Shown here: one piece after another, positions 8,577-16,903 of the stretch | Numbering within the stretch: position 1 is the first letter of the stretch | Layout: the number at the start of each line of letters is the position of its first letter | Assembly: GCA_963677695.2 (NCBI GenBank) | Contig: CAXXUJ010000002.1 | Location: 248,001-312,000, forward strand | DNA length: 64,000 nt | DNA from: SABI01 sp963677695 | GTDB taxonomy: Bacteria; Spirochaetota; Spirochaetia; Sphaerochaetales; Sphaerochaetaceae | Direction: 5' to 3' | The notes under the pieces: generated by a model | The model's input: the letters and a program-made list of their open reading frames with translations, nothing else | Databases searched by the model: none | Told to the model about the DNA's origin: nothing | Translations under genes and position numbers: made by a program

Positions 8577-9743
8577 TCACTCATTGCGTATTTCAAGGGT
8601 GCTTGCCTTCATCACCTTCTTCCCTTTCGATTTCAGGGAAAGGACTGACTTCTCCACGGCACGTTCTTTCTCGTACCGTTCATTGAACATCTCAAACTGC
8701 GCATCGCTCTCTCCCTTCTGTACATTCATCAGAGATAGGCCGATGAGACGGACGGGACTTCGGTCATGGTACTTCTCCTTCAGTAACCGACGTGCGAGAG
8801 CGGAGGTCTGTTCGGCGCTGATCAGCGCCCCGGGAAGTTTCGTCTGTGCGCTGACTGTTGAGAAGTCATTGTACCGTATCTTGATCCCTACGGTGTTGGA
8901 ATGTACCTGTTCGCTGTAGGCCCTGAACATCAGTGAGTGGGCCATTTCAAGGAGGTACTGCTGAAGTACTTCCTTTGAGCTGACATCCTCCGAAAACGTG
9001 TGTTCTGTACTGATTGAGTGACTTTTCCTCTCTCTCTCGTACATTCCGGGGTCTTCCCCTCTGGAAACGGAGAAGAGGTAAGAGGCGGTGCTTTCACCGA
9101 ACATGCGATTGAGCGTTTCAATGGAACAGGAACGGACTTTCTGGACGGAGGTGAGTCCCCCCTTTTCAAGGCGGGAAAGGAGGACCTTCCCGATACCGGG
9201 GATCTTGGAAAGGGTGAGGGTGTCCATGAAATCTAACACTTTGCTTTGTGATACCCTGCACAGTCCGTTCGGTTTATCGTAATCACTTGCCAGTTTCGCT
9301 ATCAGCTTGCTCGGTCCTATCCCCACCGAGATGATCAGTCCTGTCTCAGAAAGGACCTTCCTTTTAAGGAGAGCACCCGCATCGCGTGGGATCCCGAAAA
9401 GTCGTGAGGTTCCGCTCATGTCGAGGAAGGCTTCGTCTATCGAGATCTGGTGGATGTCATTGGAGAAGGAGGAAAGGACTTCGAAGACTTTCCTGCTCAT
9501 CTGACTGTACCTCTCCATCCTGGTTCGAGCGTAGATCGCAGAGGGGCAGAGCTGCCGTGCCTGAAACATCGGCATCGCCGAATGTACTCCGTATGCCCTT
9601 GCTTCGTAAGAGCAGGCCGATACCACTCCTCTGTTTCCTGTCCCACCTACGATGACCGGTTTGCCCCGGTATTCAGGATGGTCGAGCTGTTCGACCGAAG
9701 CATAGAAGGCATCAAGGTCGACATGGAAGATTACCCTTTCCAC
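8577..9743 (-). CDS. dinB: DNA polymerase IV (Y-family translesion polymerase)
   Basis: Error-prone lesion-bypass polymerase. 388 residues. Catalytic motifs are all present: HVDLDAFYASVE (first metal-binding Asp), SYEARAYGVHSAMP, and SIDEAFLDMS (paired acidic residues), followed by the thumb helix-hairpin-helix around LSKIPGIGKVLLSRL and the little-finger domain. The extreme C-terminus is basic. No clear LexA box was recognised nearby; the gene lies inside a housekeeping run and overlaps ddl by 13 bases. Confidence 0.93.
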   Translation of the reverse strand: MERVIFHVDLDAFYASVEQLDHPEYRGKPVIVGGTGNRGVVSACSYEARAYGVHSAMPMFQARQLCPSAIYARTRMERYSQMSRKVFEVLSSFSNDIHQISIDEAFLDMSGTSRLFGIPRDAGALLKRKVLSETGLIISVGIGPSKLIAKLASDYDKPNGLCRVSQSKVLDFMDTLTLSKIPGIGKVLLSRLEKGGLTSVQKVRSCSIETLNRMFGESTASYLFSVSRGEDPGMYERERKSHSISTEHTFSEDVSSKEVLQQYLLEMAHSLMFRAYSEQVHSNTVGIKIRYNDFSTVSAQTKLPGALISAEQTSALARRLLKEKYHDRSPVRLIGLSLMNVQKGESDAQFEMFNERYEKERAVEKSVLSLKSKGKKVMKASTLEIRNE

Positions 9744-10843
9744 AGTTTCCTCTCTATGAGGAGGGCAAGGAGGTTGCCTAACGGGTAGCCGAGGGAGTCA
9801 GTCATGGCAGGGAAGGCGCTTCTTGCAGTCATGCCGGGGAGTGTGTTGATCTCATTGAAATAGATCTCCCCGCTCGTTTTACCCACGAAGAAGTCGATAC
9901 GTGAGAATCCTTCGATCTGAAGGACCTCTGCAAGGGTGAGCGCGTAGGCCTGGACGCGTTCTTTGATCTTCTCATCAATGCTCACCCCGTGCGATTCAAG
10001 GGACTCAGCCACTTCATATTTGGTATGGTAGGTGAGGGGGATCCCTCCCTTGTCGATGATGACCGGCTCGCTCACCAGCCATGCCCCGTCCTCAATGACA
10101 CCGCATTCGACTTCAATGCGGTCTGTCATGAACGGTTCAATGAGGGCCCTGTCACTTACCTGAAACACCCCGTTCAGTGCTTTTTCCAGCTGCAGCTCAT
10201 CGAGATCGGTGATGGAAAATAATCCAATAGAGGAACCTTCGTCATCGGGTTTGCAGATGATGTTCCCTCCTAACCGTGTTCTGATCACCTCGGTAAGCGT
10301 TTCATAGAGAGAGGAGGGCTCCATCTGTGACCCAACTACTCCTGCAAGGTTCTCCGTGGTGATCTGGAAATTTCTGAAGAGGTCCAGGTCCTTCTTTTTC
10401 AAAAGGATGGAGGGGAGAACAGGGACTCCTTCAGCCATAGCAAGTCTCTTTGCGACACTTTTGTGCATCCCTATCGAGGAACCGAGGATGCCGCTTGAAA
10501 TAAAGGGGATCAGGCAGAAGGAGAGAAAACCCTGAAGAGCTCCGTCCTCTCCCCCCTTGCCATGGACGATCGGAATGGCGATATCCACGAAAAGCTTTGT
10601 CCCATCCTTCCTGAAGATCCCTTTGGAGGGAGTGATGCTGAGCAGTGTATCGCTGTGCTCTTCACTTCTCATCTGTCCCCTCTGAGGTTCTCCCTGCTCA
10701 TACAGAGCACCACTGCGGGAGAGGTAGATGAAGGAGAGGGCATAGGGGTGGTCTGCAAGGGCAGCATAGACACTGAACGCACTCAGGATGGAAATCTCAT
10801 GTTCATCACTCATCCCGCCGTAGATGATTGCCACATTCTTCAT
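9731..10843 (-). CDS. ddl: D-alanine--D-alanine ligase
   Basis: Makes the D-Ala-D-Ala dipeptide for the peptidoglycan precursor, using ATP. 370 residues, ATP-grasp fold. Visible features are the N-terminal YGGMSDEHEISILSA, the PIVHGKGGEDGALQGF loop, IICKPDDEGSSIGL, the DRIEVECGVIED region and the metal-binding FNEINTLPGMT. It overlaps murE by 4 bases upstream and dinB by 13 downstream, so it is co-transcribed with murE, the adjacent pathway enzyme. Confidence 0.94.
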   Translation of the reverse strand: MKNVAIIYGGMSDEHEISILSAFSVYAALADHPYALSFIYLSRSGALYEQGEPQRGQMRSEEHSDTLLSITPSKGIFRKDGTKLFVDIAIPIVHGKGGEDGALQGFLSFCLIPFISSGILGSSIGMHKSVAKRLAMAEGVPVLPSILLKKKDLDLFRNFQITTENLAGVVGSQMEPSSLYETLTEVIRTRLGGNIICKPDDEGSSIGLFSITDLDELQLEKALNGVFQVSDRALIEPFMTDRIEVECGVIEDGAWLVSEPVIIDKGGIPLTYHTKYEVAESLESHGVSIDEKIKERVQAYALTLAEVLQIEGFSRIDFFVGKTSGEIYFNEINTLPGMTARSAFPAMTDSLGYPLGNLLALLIERKLWKG

Positions 10844-12351
10844 ATCAGTTCCTTCTCCTTTACAATCCTCTTCACGAGGGATAGCTCATCCCAGGGGGTG
10901 ATCCCGTCAGCAGTTTCGATGCTCTTTTCATGCCCTTTCCCTAACAGGAGGAGTATCTCACTCGCCTTGAGCTCATTGACCGCTGTTCTCACAGCCTCTT
11001 CCCTGTCGGTGATCTTCTTCAGTTCTCCTGTGAACCCGCTCTCTTTGATACCTTTTTCTATATCACACCAGATCTCACTGAGCTTCTCATCCCTTGAATC
11101 CTCGTCACTCAGGTAGATACGGTTGCAGTACTTTCCCGCAGCTTTTCCCAGAGGGGAGCGTTTCCCCCTGTCCCGTCTGCCGGCTGCCGAGAACATAGCG
11201 GTGATGTGAGAGTCGGGATTTACTGAACGAATGAAGGAGAGGAGTTTTTCAAAGGCATCGGGAGTGTGGGCGAAATCGATGATGATGATTCTGCCATCAT
11301 CTAGTCTCATCAGATGATACCTTCCCTCGATCCCCTCACTGAGAACCTTTTTCCTTATGAACGAAGAAAGGGGAAGGGACGCATGTGAAGCAGCCGCAAG
11401 GGCTGCTGCCGCGATATTCTCGAGGAAGAAGGGGGGAGCGAAGGGAGTTTGGCCTCTTGTCTGCTCCTTTCCCAATGTCATACAGAAGGAGCGGGAATCG
11501 ATCTGCTCAGATTCAGTTGCTGCATGCAGTGTGCTCTCCTTCTCTTCGTTGTCACAGGAGTAGGTAAGCATACGCACTGCATCATCTTTCGTTATTTTTA
11601 TGTGCTCGAAATAGGGGTGAGATGCTGAGGTGATAAGGAAGCCTCCCTCGCGTATCTGTCTGACTAAGTTCATCTTGTCATCGATATAGCGTTCGAGAGA
11701 GGAGTGGAAATCGAGGTGCTCGCTGCTGATGTTCTGTACGATGCCTCCTGAAAAGGTGAGGGGATAGAGCCTCCCTGTCTGGTGGGAGAGGGCATGGGAG
11801 GTCGCTTCAAGAACGACGGTCTCGATTGAGTTGCTGCGGCAACGTGCTAGAAAAGGGTAGAGGACGTCGGGTTCGGGGGTGCTCTGACGGTAGGGGGTTG
11901 GAATGTAGCCGCTGCCGTCATCGATTCCTATGGTGGAAAGGAGGGCTGCTGCTGTTCCGCTTGCTTTGAGGAACCGGTAGAGAAAGAGTGCTGTGCTCGA
12001 TTTTCCGTCGGTTCCTGTGATGCCTATGATGTTCTCAGGATAGGGGGCGAACAGCTGGTACGCTATCTGGGCTGAGAGGATCTGTGGCTTGCTGCACTGG
12101 ATATAGGTCGTTTCAGGATCATAGGCGGGAAGATCCTTCGAATGGATGATCAGCGGTGAGCCGGCTTTGACAGCCGAAGCTATGAACTCATGGCCGTCCG
12201 TGTGCGTTCCCTTCAGGGCGGTGAATGCCGTTTTCGGTGTGCAGGAACCGCTATGGTACGTGATAGCCTCGATGAGGGGATCGTGATCCCCGCGGAGTGT
12301 GTACATCTGATCTGTCTTGTCTTTTGAGAGTAAGACTGATACTCTTTTCAT
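10840..12351 (-). CDS. murE: UDP-N-acetylmuramyl-tripeptide synthetase (MurE-type ligase)
   Basis: Adds the third, diamino residue of the peptidoglycan stem peptide. 503 residues in three Mur-ligase domains: substrate-binding (1-105), central ATPase with P-loop ITGTDGKSST (111-120) and the LEATSHAL and SEHLDFHSS motifs, and a C-terminal domain with DFAHTPDAFEKLL and AGRRDRGKR. The position that decides amino acid choice, DNPR in meso-diaminopimelate enzymes, reads EDSR (417-420). The third amino acid is therefore uncertain; treponemes use ornithine. It is the first gene of the leftward run, with its own promoter. Confidence 0.9.
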   Translation of the reverse strand: MKRVSVLLSKDKTDQMYTLRGDHDPLIEAITYHSGSCTPKTAFTALKGTHTDGHEFIASAVKAGSPLIIHSKDLPAYDPETTYIQCSKPQILSAQIAYQLFAPYPENIIGITGTDGKSSTALFLYRFLKASGTAAALLSTIGIDDGSGYIPTPYRQSTPEPDVLYPFLARCRSNSIETVVLEATSHALSHQTGRLYPLTFSGGIVQNISSEHLDFHSSLERYIDDKMNLVRQIREGGFLITSASHPYFEHIKITKDDAVRMLTYSCDNEEKESTLHAATESEQIDSRSFCMTLGKEQTRGQTPFAPPFFLENIAAAALAAASHASLPLSSFIRKKVLSEGIEGRYHLMRLDDGRIIIIDFAHTPDAFEKLLSFIRSVNPDSHITAMFSAAGRRDRGKRSPLGKAAGKYCNRIYLSDEDSRDEKLSEIWCDIEKGIKESGFTGELKKITDREEAVRTAVNELKASEILLLLGKGHEKSIETADGITPWDELSLVKRIVKEKELI

Positions 12352-12372
12352 GCAGTCCCCTTTACCTGTGAG

Positions 12373-12402
12373 ATAGTATCACTGAAACAGTACAGGGGGC
12401 AA
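12373..12402 (-). promoter_or_regulatory. Promoter of the murE-ddl-dinB-trmL-proC-serS-pncB run
   Basis: Minus strand: -35 TTGCCC (397-402 of 12xxx), 18-base spacer, -10 TACTAT (12373-12378). About 20 bases separate the -10 from the murE ATG, with AAAGGGG as ribosome-binding site. Confidence 0.5.
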
Positions 12403-12429
12403 GCTATCAATGTCAGAAGAGAGGCGCAG

Positions 12430-14079
12430 GTGATTTTTCCCTCCTATGAAAACGATCAGATCATATCGGTCCTTCGGGGCAAGCGGCCCATGCTGCCTGC
12501 GCTGAAAGAAGTGATCTCACACGTTGCAGCAAAGAGCGGAGCGAACACCTTTCTTGACCCTTTCACCGGTTCAGCAGCCGTATCGCGCCTCGCGCGGCAG
12601 TGCGGACTCAAGGTCTCTGCAAATGACATCGAACCCTTTGCCTGCGTGACTGCCTCTGTCTATCTTTCCCTTTCTCAGGAGGATCTGACGAAGATGTTTC
12701 CCTTTCAGGGAGGCATTGATGCCTTCTACTCCTTCATAAATCTTCACGGACTGTACGCCTCCCATTCTAAAAAGGTGGAAGGCAGCGCATTCCTTTCTCG
12801 CCTCTATGCTCCTGAAAACGAGAAGGAGGTAAGGGTAGGAGAGGAACGGCTCTATTATACTCAAGGAAACGCTCTATTCATCGACGCTGTCAGGGAGGAG
12901 ATAGAGAACTCATGGCTGGCAGGGACGATCACCGCTTCGGAGAGGGCGGTGGTCCTCTCATCCCTTCTCTATCAGGCTTCAGTGAGGGCGAATATAAGCG
13001 GAACCTTCACCAGCTACCATAAGAGGTTTTATGACGGAGATACTCCCGTTCGCTCCCGCATCGTTGAACCAGTCGAACTGACGGTGCCGGCACTGTGTGA
13101 AAGGAATTTCCCGGCAGGGAGGGTGTATCAGGAGGATGCCGTCTCTTTTCTCCGCCACGTGAAAGGTGATATCTGTTACCTTGATCCTCCCTCCTCACCT
13201 CAGCAGTACGGCAGCGCCTATCATCTTCTCAACACCATCGCTCTGTGGGATGATCCTGAAGTAGACAACAGAGTTGATGAGAAGGGGTATCTTACAGATA
13301 AGGGAGGAATCAGAGGGGACTGGAAGAAGACGAAATCACCCTTCTGTTCACGAAAGGATGCCTATGGCGCGATGCTCTCCCTCCTCAATGCAGTCGACTC
13401 TCCCCATCTCATCCTCACCTATCCCGATAACGGGATGGTCCGTACAGACCAGATTCTTGAGATACTCAAACGAAAGTATCCACAGGTATCGATCTCTCCT
13501 CTTGTACGTGATATGCGCGGTGGAAAGCAGCCGAAAGGGAAGGTTCCTGTCGAACAGCTCTTTTTAGCAGGAGACTCTTTCCCGTTCTCCCTCTCCCTTG
13601 GTGATTCAATGGAAAGAATGGAACAGGTGAGTGTGATAGAGGGGATGCGAAGCCAGATCTTCAGGAACCTCACAGTGGATGTAAAAGGATTCACTCTGAT
13701 TGCAGGAGCAATCGTCGATACCCATCCGGGTTACGAGGGGTATGCACTCTTTACAACCGAAGAGCTGTCGGAGATTGAAAAGGTTTTCACTTCCCATCTC
13801 ATTGACACTCCCCGGGAGGCATTGAACCATCTTCTGGGTATCTATGCGGGGGAATACCAGAGTCTGTCGGGAACTGACAGGGTGAAGCTGGAGAAGAAGG
13901 TGATATCTCTTCTGAGATTCGTTCACGGCTACCATAAGGAACTCTTTACCGATATAATCGGTGACATGAGAGCATTTCATGCCGAACAGAAAGAGCTTCT
14001 TTCCTCACGATTGACATTTACAGCAGACATAGAGAAGTTTTTTCTGCTCTCTGAGAAGCAAGGCGGAGAATTCTCATGA
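12430..14079 (+). CDS. D12-class DNA N6-adenine methyltransferase, orphan, with extra C-terminal domain
   Basis: 549 residues, starting at GTG 12430. The SAM-binding motif is FLDPFTGSAAVSRLA (42-56), and the acidic residue of the second strand lies in SANDIEPF. The catalytic motif is ICYLDPPSSPQQYGSAYH (248-265), matching the form DPPYNSRQYSSNYH seen in D12 enzymes but with Ser where the aromatic residue normally flips against the target adenine. The region after about residue 380 is not part of the methylase fold and I do not recognise it. No restriction endonuclease lies next to it, so it looks like an orphan methylase. It overlaps the next gene by 4 bases. Whether it is active is open. Confidence 0.75.
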   Translation: MIFPSYENDQIISVLRGKRPMLPALKEVISHVAAKSGANTFLDPFTGSAAVSRLARQCGLKVSANDIEPFACVTASVYLSLSQEDLTKMFPFQGGIDAFYSFINLHGLYASHSKKVEGSAFLSRLYAPENEKEVRVGEERLYYTQGNALFIDAVREEIENSWLAGTITASERAVVLSSLLYQASVRANISGTFTSYHKRFYDGDTPVRSRIVEPVELTVPALCERNFPAGRVYQEDAVSFLRHVKGDICYLDPPSSPQQYGSAYHLLNTIALWDDPEVDNRVDEKGYLTDKGGIRGDWKKTKSPFCSRKDAYGAMLSLLNAVDSPHLILTYPDNGMVRTDQILEILKRKYPQVSISPLVRDMRGGKQPKGKVPVEQLFLAGDSFPFSLSLGDSMERMEQVSVIEGMRSQIFRNLTVDVKGFTLIAGAIVDTHPGYEGYALFTTEELSEIEKVFTSHLIDTPREALNHLLGIYAGEYQSLSGTDRVKLEKKVISLLRFVHGYHKELFTDIIGDMRAFHAEQKELLSSRLTFTADIEKFFLLSEKQGGEFS

Positions 14080-15146
14080 GAAAAATAACGCTCGTTCTCA
14101 TTCTCCTGCTCTCTTTCTGTACGCACTTCACCCTAAGCGCGGGACTCCCTGTCTCTCTAAGATGGTCGGGGATGGGTCAGAGCGGTCTCGCACTTTCGGA
14201 TACTCCCGATGCATTCAGTGTGAACCCGGCAGCCCTGTTCAGAATAGAACCGACCCTCTTCTCCGTCGATATAGGGTATCAGGACTTCTACCAGCACCCC
14301 GCAGCTGATGCATACGAAATTCTGCCGTTTTTGAACAATCCCTCGAACCAGTTCGATTTCACCTTCGCCACACCCTACAGCGCACTCAGTGTCGCACTTG
14401 ATTACTCCCTGAACGACCGCACCTATGTGAGCGGTGATCAGAGTGTCTCCTACACAGGTTACAACGATTCACTGATACGGTTGAACCTTGCCTACGGCAA
14501 TGACGTCCTATCGGTGGGAGCCTATGCAGAGGGGGGATCGACACTTATAAGACCGATCACCATTGATCAGAGCAGTGCCGTGGTCGATTACTTCTCCCAG
14601 GTCTTTCTTTCCCGTTACTATCCCGCGGGGATGCTTCAGACCTTCACAACAGGTATCGGAGTTCTTGCCACCTACCCCTATTTCTCTTTCGGTCTGATGA
14701 CTGACAGTCTTTTCGGGTACGACCATGACACCAATGAGATCACTTTCGATCTTCAGTCCATGGTGGAAAAGTCCTCGGTAGGGTTCGCCTTTTCAACAGA
14801 AAAGTATGACAGCGATGTACAGCTGAGCCGCTATGTATTCAGTTCAGCCCTTGATCTCACCGACCTCGGCGATACGGAAAACAGAGCCATTCATTTCGGT
14901 GCGGAGTTGAAACTGCAGTTCCTGAAGGACTTCTATCTGGCAGTGCAGGGCGGGTACTACGAAACGCGTCCCTCTCCCGATTCCTTTTTCGGTTTTTCCT
15001 GGGAGGGGACAACAACCTTCGGTCTCTCCCTGCGCTACCATGATATGTACGTGAATTCAGCTGTCAATGTCCCGTCCCTCTGGTTCAGCGGGGGAGGAGT
15101 GGATGAGCAGATGAGCGCCGTTGTCTCCCTCTCCTACGTGTTCTAG
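14076..15146 (+). CDS. Outer-membrane beta-barrel-like protein, FadL/PorV-like, unknown role
   Basis: 356 residues: signal peptide (1-22, ending TLSA), then a Gly/Ser/Tyr-rich protein with short alternating strands, and a final VVSLSYVF ending in Phe, the C-terminal signature of outer-membrane barrels. The opening after the signal, RWSGMGQSGLALSDTPDAFSVNPAAL, matches the N-terminal plug of FadL-like and PorV-like proteins (G-x-G followed by D-A-x-x-x-x-N-P-A). Its start overlaps the methylase stop by 4 bases, so it is probably co-transcribed. Cargo or substrate is unknown. Confidence 0.65.
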   Translation: MRKITLVLILLLSFCTHFTLSAGLPVSLRWSGMGQSGLALSDTPDAFSVNPAALFRIEPTLFSVDIGYQDFYQHPAADAYEILPFLNNPSNQFDFTFATPYSALSVALDYSLNDRTYVSGDQSVSYTGYNDSLIRLNLAYGNDVLSVGAYAEGGSTLIRPITIDQSSAVVDYFSQVFLSRYYPAGMLQTFTTGIGVLATYPYFSFGLMTDSLFGYDHDTNEITFDLQSMVEKSSVGFAFSTEKYDSDVQLSRYVFSSALDLTDLGDTENRAIHFGAELKLQFLKDFYLAVQGGYYETRPSPDSFFGFSWEGTTTFGLSLRYHDMYVNSAVNVPSLWFSGGGVDEQMSAVVSLSYVF

Positions 15147-15200
15147 GACCATAGTCTGTAGATAAAAGCAATCGTGTTTTTATTGAAAGGAGCAGGTACC

Positions 15201-15229
15201 TTGACATTCTCGATTCCCATCACTATAGT
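15201..15229 (+). promoter_or_regulatory. Strong promoter of the small zinc-ribbon gene
   Basis: -35 TTGACA (15201-15206), exactly 17 bases, -10 TATAGT (15224-15229). This is one of the closest matches to the sigma-70 consensus in the window. Transcription would start near 15236, about 30 bases before the ATG. Confidence 0.75.
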
Positions 15230-15266
15230 CTGAAATACTGAAACCATCTGGTAAGGAGAATTTTTC

Positions 15267-15437
15267 ATGTCCAAAGCACATAGAGGAGCCGGCATTCGCG
15301 ACCAGCGCAACAACGCAAGAGGAACCTGTCCCGTCTGCAGCCGTACAGAGATCAAAGTCATGTACGAACAGGAGATCGACGGAAACAAGGTGAAGGTCTG
15401 CAAGCAGTGCCATGCAAAGGCAAACAACGCAAAATAA
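15267..15437 (+). CDS. Small zinc-ribbon protein, 56 residues, unknown function
   Basis: The reading frame opens MSKAHRGAGIRDQRNNARGT and then carries CPVC (21-24) and CKQC (45-48), four cysteines spaced as in a zinc ribbon. The first 20 residues are strongly basic, as in ribosomal or nucleic-acid binding proteins. A good site, AAGGAG, lies 8 bases before the ATG, a consensus-like promoter lies upstream, and a terminator follows, so it is a real and probably highly expressed single-gene unit. I do not recognise the family; a ribosome- or RNA-associated role is a guess from charge and expression signals. Confidence 0.8.
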   Translation: MSKAHRGAGIRDQRNNARGTCPVCSRTEIKVMYEQEIDGNKVKVCKQCHAKANNAK

Positions 15438-15442
15438 GTGAA

Positions 15443-15505
15443 AGTCTCATAGAATATGAGATTTATTACTTGAATGAGACTGTCCTCTGTGGCAGTCTTT
15501 TTTTT
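15443..15505 (+). terminator. Terminator, possibly an attenuator, between the zinc-ribbon gene and murC
   Basis: The hairpin is 15478-15497 (GACTG, bulged T, CC / GG, CAGTC, loop of 5), followed by eight T at 15498-15505. Upstream, AGTCTCAT (15443-15450) can pair either with ATGAGATT (15456-15463) or with ATGAGACT (15474-15481). The second pairing would take four bases of the terminator stem. The T-run ends directly against the presumed murC ATG at 15506. Confidence 0.75.
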
Positions 15506-16903
15506 ATGGGCACAGAAGGAAGCAAGATCATAGGTACAGAGGGGAAGCGGGTCTACATGGTGGGAATCAAGGGGACCGGTATGTCTTCCCTTGCTCTTTT
15601 CCTTGATGGTAAAGGCTATGCTGTTTCCGGCTGGGATGTGGGTGAAACCTTCTCCACCGATTCTTATCTTGCGGCAAGAGGGATTCTCGTCGATACTGAC
15701 CCCGGTTCCTTCAATTCCGACAGCTGGGATATCCTGATTCACTCAGCCTCCTATGAGGAGAGTCACCCTATCATACAGAGGGCGACCTCTCACGGTATGA
15801 ACGTGTTTTCCTACCATCAGTACCTGGGAATACTTTCATCCACCCATCACGTTATCGCAGTCGCCGGCACTCACGGGAAGACGACGACCTCGGGATGCAT
15901 CGACCATATCCTCACTTGTGAGGGTCTGCCACATGGTGCTCTGTACGGGTCACAGCCTCTCCTCTCTTCTGATGCGGTGCATGATGAGAGCTCACCTCTC
16001 CTTGTTCTCGAAGCGTGTGAGTACCGCAATCATTTTCATCTCTACCATATCGATACGCTTCTCATTACCAATATCGAGTGGGAGCATACCGATTTCTTTG
16101 CAGATGAGAGAGAGGTTTTCGAATCCTTCAGGACCCTAGTTTCATTGCTTGCTCCCGGTTCGTCTCTCATCATCTCCCTGAACTCACCGGCTGCTGAGCA
16201 GCTCGCCCTGTGGGCGATAAGGGAGAGAGGGGATATTACCGTGACAACCTATGGGAAAGGGAGAGGGGATGTCCCCTATTTCTATCCTGATAACGGGGAA
16301 TCCCATACACTCAGGGTGGAGAAGGAGAGCTTCTCCACTCATCTTGTCGGGGAGGGGTTTATGGAAGACCTTGTCGGTGCCTCTCTTGCAGTTTCTGCCC
16401 GAACCGAGATTCCTTTTTCCAGGACTTTCACCCATGCTGGAACGTTCAGCGGCTGCAGTGGCAGGGTAGAGCTCGTCAGTCAGAACCTCTACCCTTGGAA
16501 GCTGTATACCGATTATGCTCACCACCCCAGTGAGATCATGCAGTCGATTAGGGCCCTTCGTCTGCTCAATCCGAATTCGAGAATCATTACCTGCTTCTAT
16601 CCTCATACCGTCAGCAGAACAAAAAGTCTTTATGGTCAGTTCACACAAGCTCTACAGGAGAGTGACCTCCTCCTCATAGCTCCTGTGGCCTCTAGTGCAA
16701 GGGGGGATGGAGATGAGAGAGAAGGTATTGAACTTTCAAAACACCTTGCCCTGGATGCGAACGGAGAATTCATGGGCGATGATGAAAAGATGAAAGAGCG
16801 TCTCCTATCCATATTGCATAGCGGTGATGTGTGCGTTACGATGGGCGCAGGGAATACGATGGGTATTCAAACTCTATTACTCAGGGCGGATAACAAGATA
16901 TGA
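15506..16903 (+). CDS. murC: UDP-N-acetylmuramate--L-alanine ligase
   Basis: Adds the first stem-peptide residue, L-Ala, to UDP-MurNAc. About 465 residues. Features: YMVGIKGTGMSSLA at the N-terminal nucleotide-sugar domain, P-loop AVAGTHGKTTTSG, LITNIEWEHTDFF, then the C-terminal DYAHHPSEIMQSI and CFYPHTVSRTKSLY, which fit MurC better than the recycling ligase Mpl. The start is unsettled: ATG 15506 lies straight after a terminator T-run with no ribosome-binding site, while the internal ATG at 15557 has a GGGG-rich stretch upstream but would cut into the first beta strand. Overlaps yicC by 4 bases. Confidence 0.85.
   Translation: MGTEGSKIIGTEGKRVYMVGIKGTGMSSLALFLDGKGYAVSGWDVGETFSTDSYLAARGILVDTDPGSFNSDSWDILIHSASYEESHPIIQRATSHGMNVFSYHQYLGILSSTHHVIAVAGTHGKTTTSGCIDHILTCEGLPHGALYGSQPLLSSDAVHDESSPLLVLEACEYRNHFHLYHIDTLLITNIEWEHTDFFADEREVFESFRTLVSLLAPGSSLIISLNSPAAEQLALWAIRERGDITVTTYGKGRGDVPYFYPDNGESHTLRVEKESFSTHLVGEGFMEDLVGASLAVSARTEIPFSRTFTHAGTFSGCSGRVELVSQNLYPWKLYTDYAHHPSEIMQSIRALRLLNPNSRIITCFYPHTVSRTKSLYGQFTQALQESDLLLIAPVASSARGDGDEREGIELSKHLALDANGEFMGDDEKMKERLLSILHSGDVCVTMGAGNTMGIQTLLLRADNKI

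Noticed and set aside
15407..15505. Extended murC frame starting inside the zinc-ribbon gene
   Set aside because: The extra 33 codons run through the zinc-ribbon gene end and the terminator; the translation there has no family similarity.
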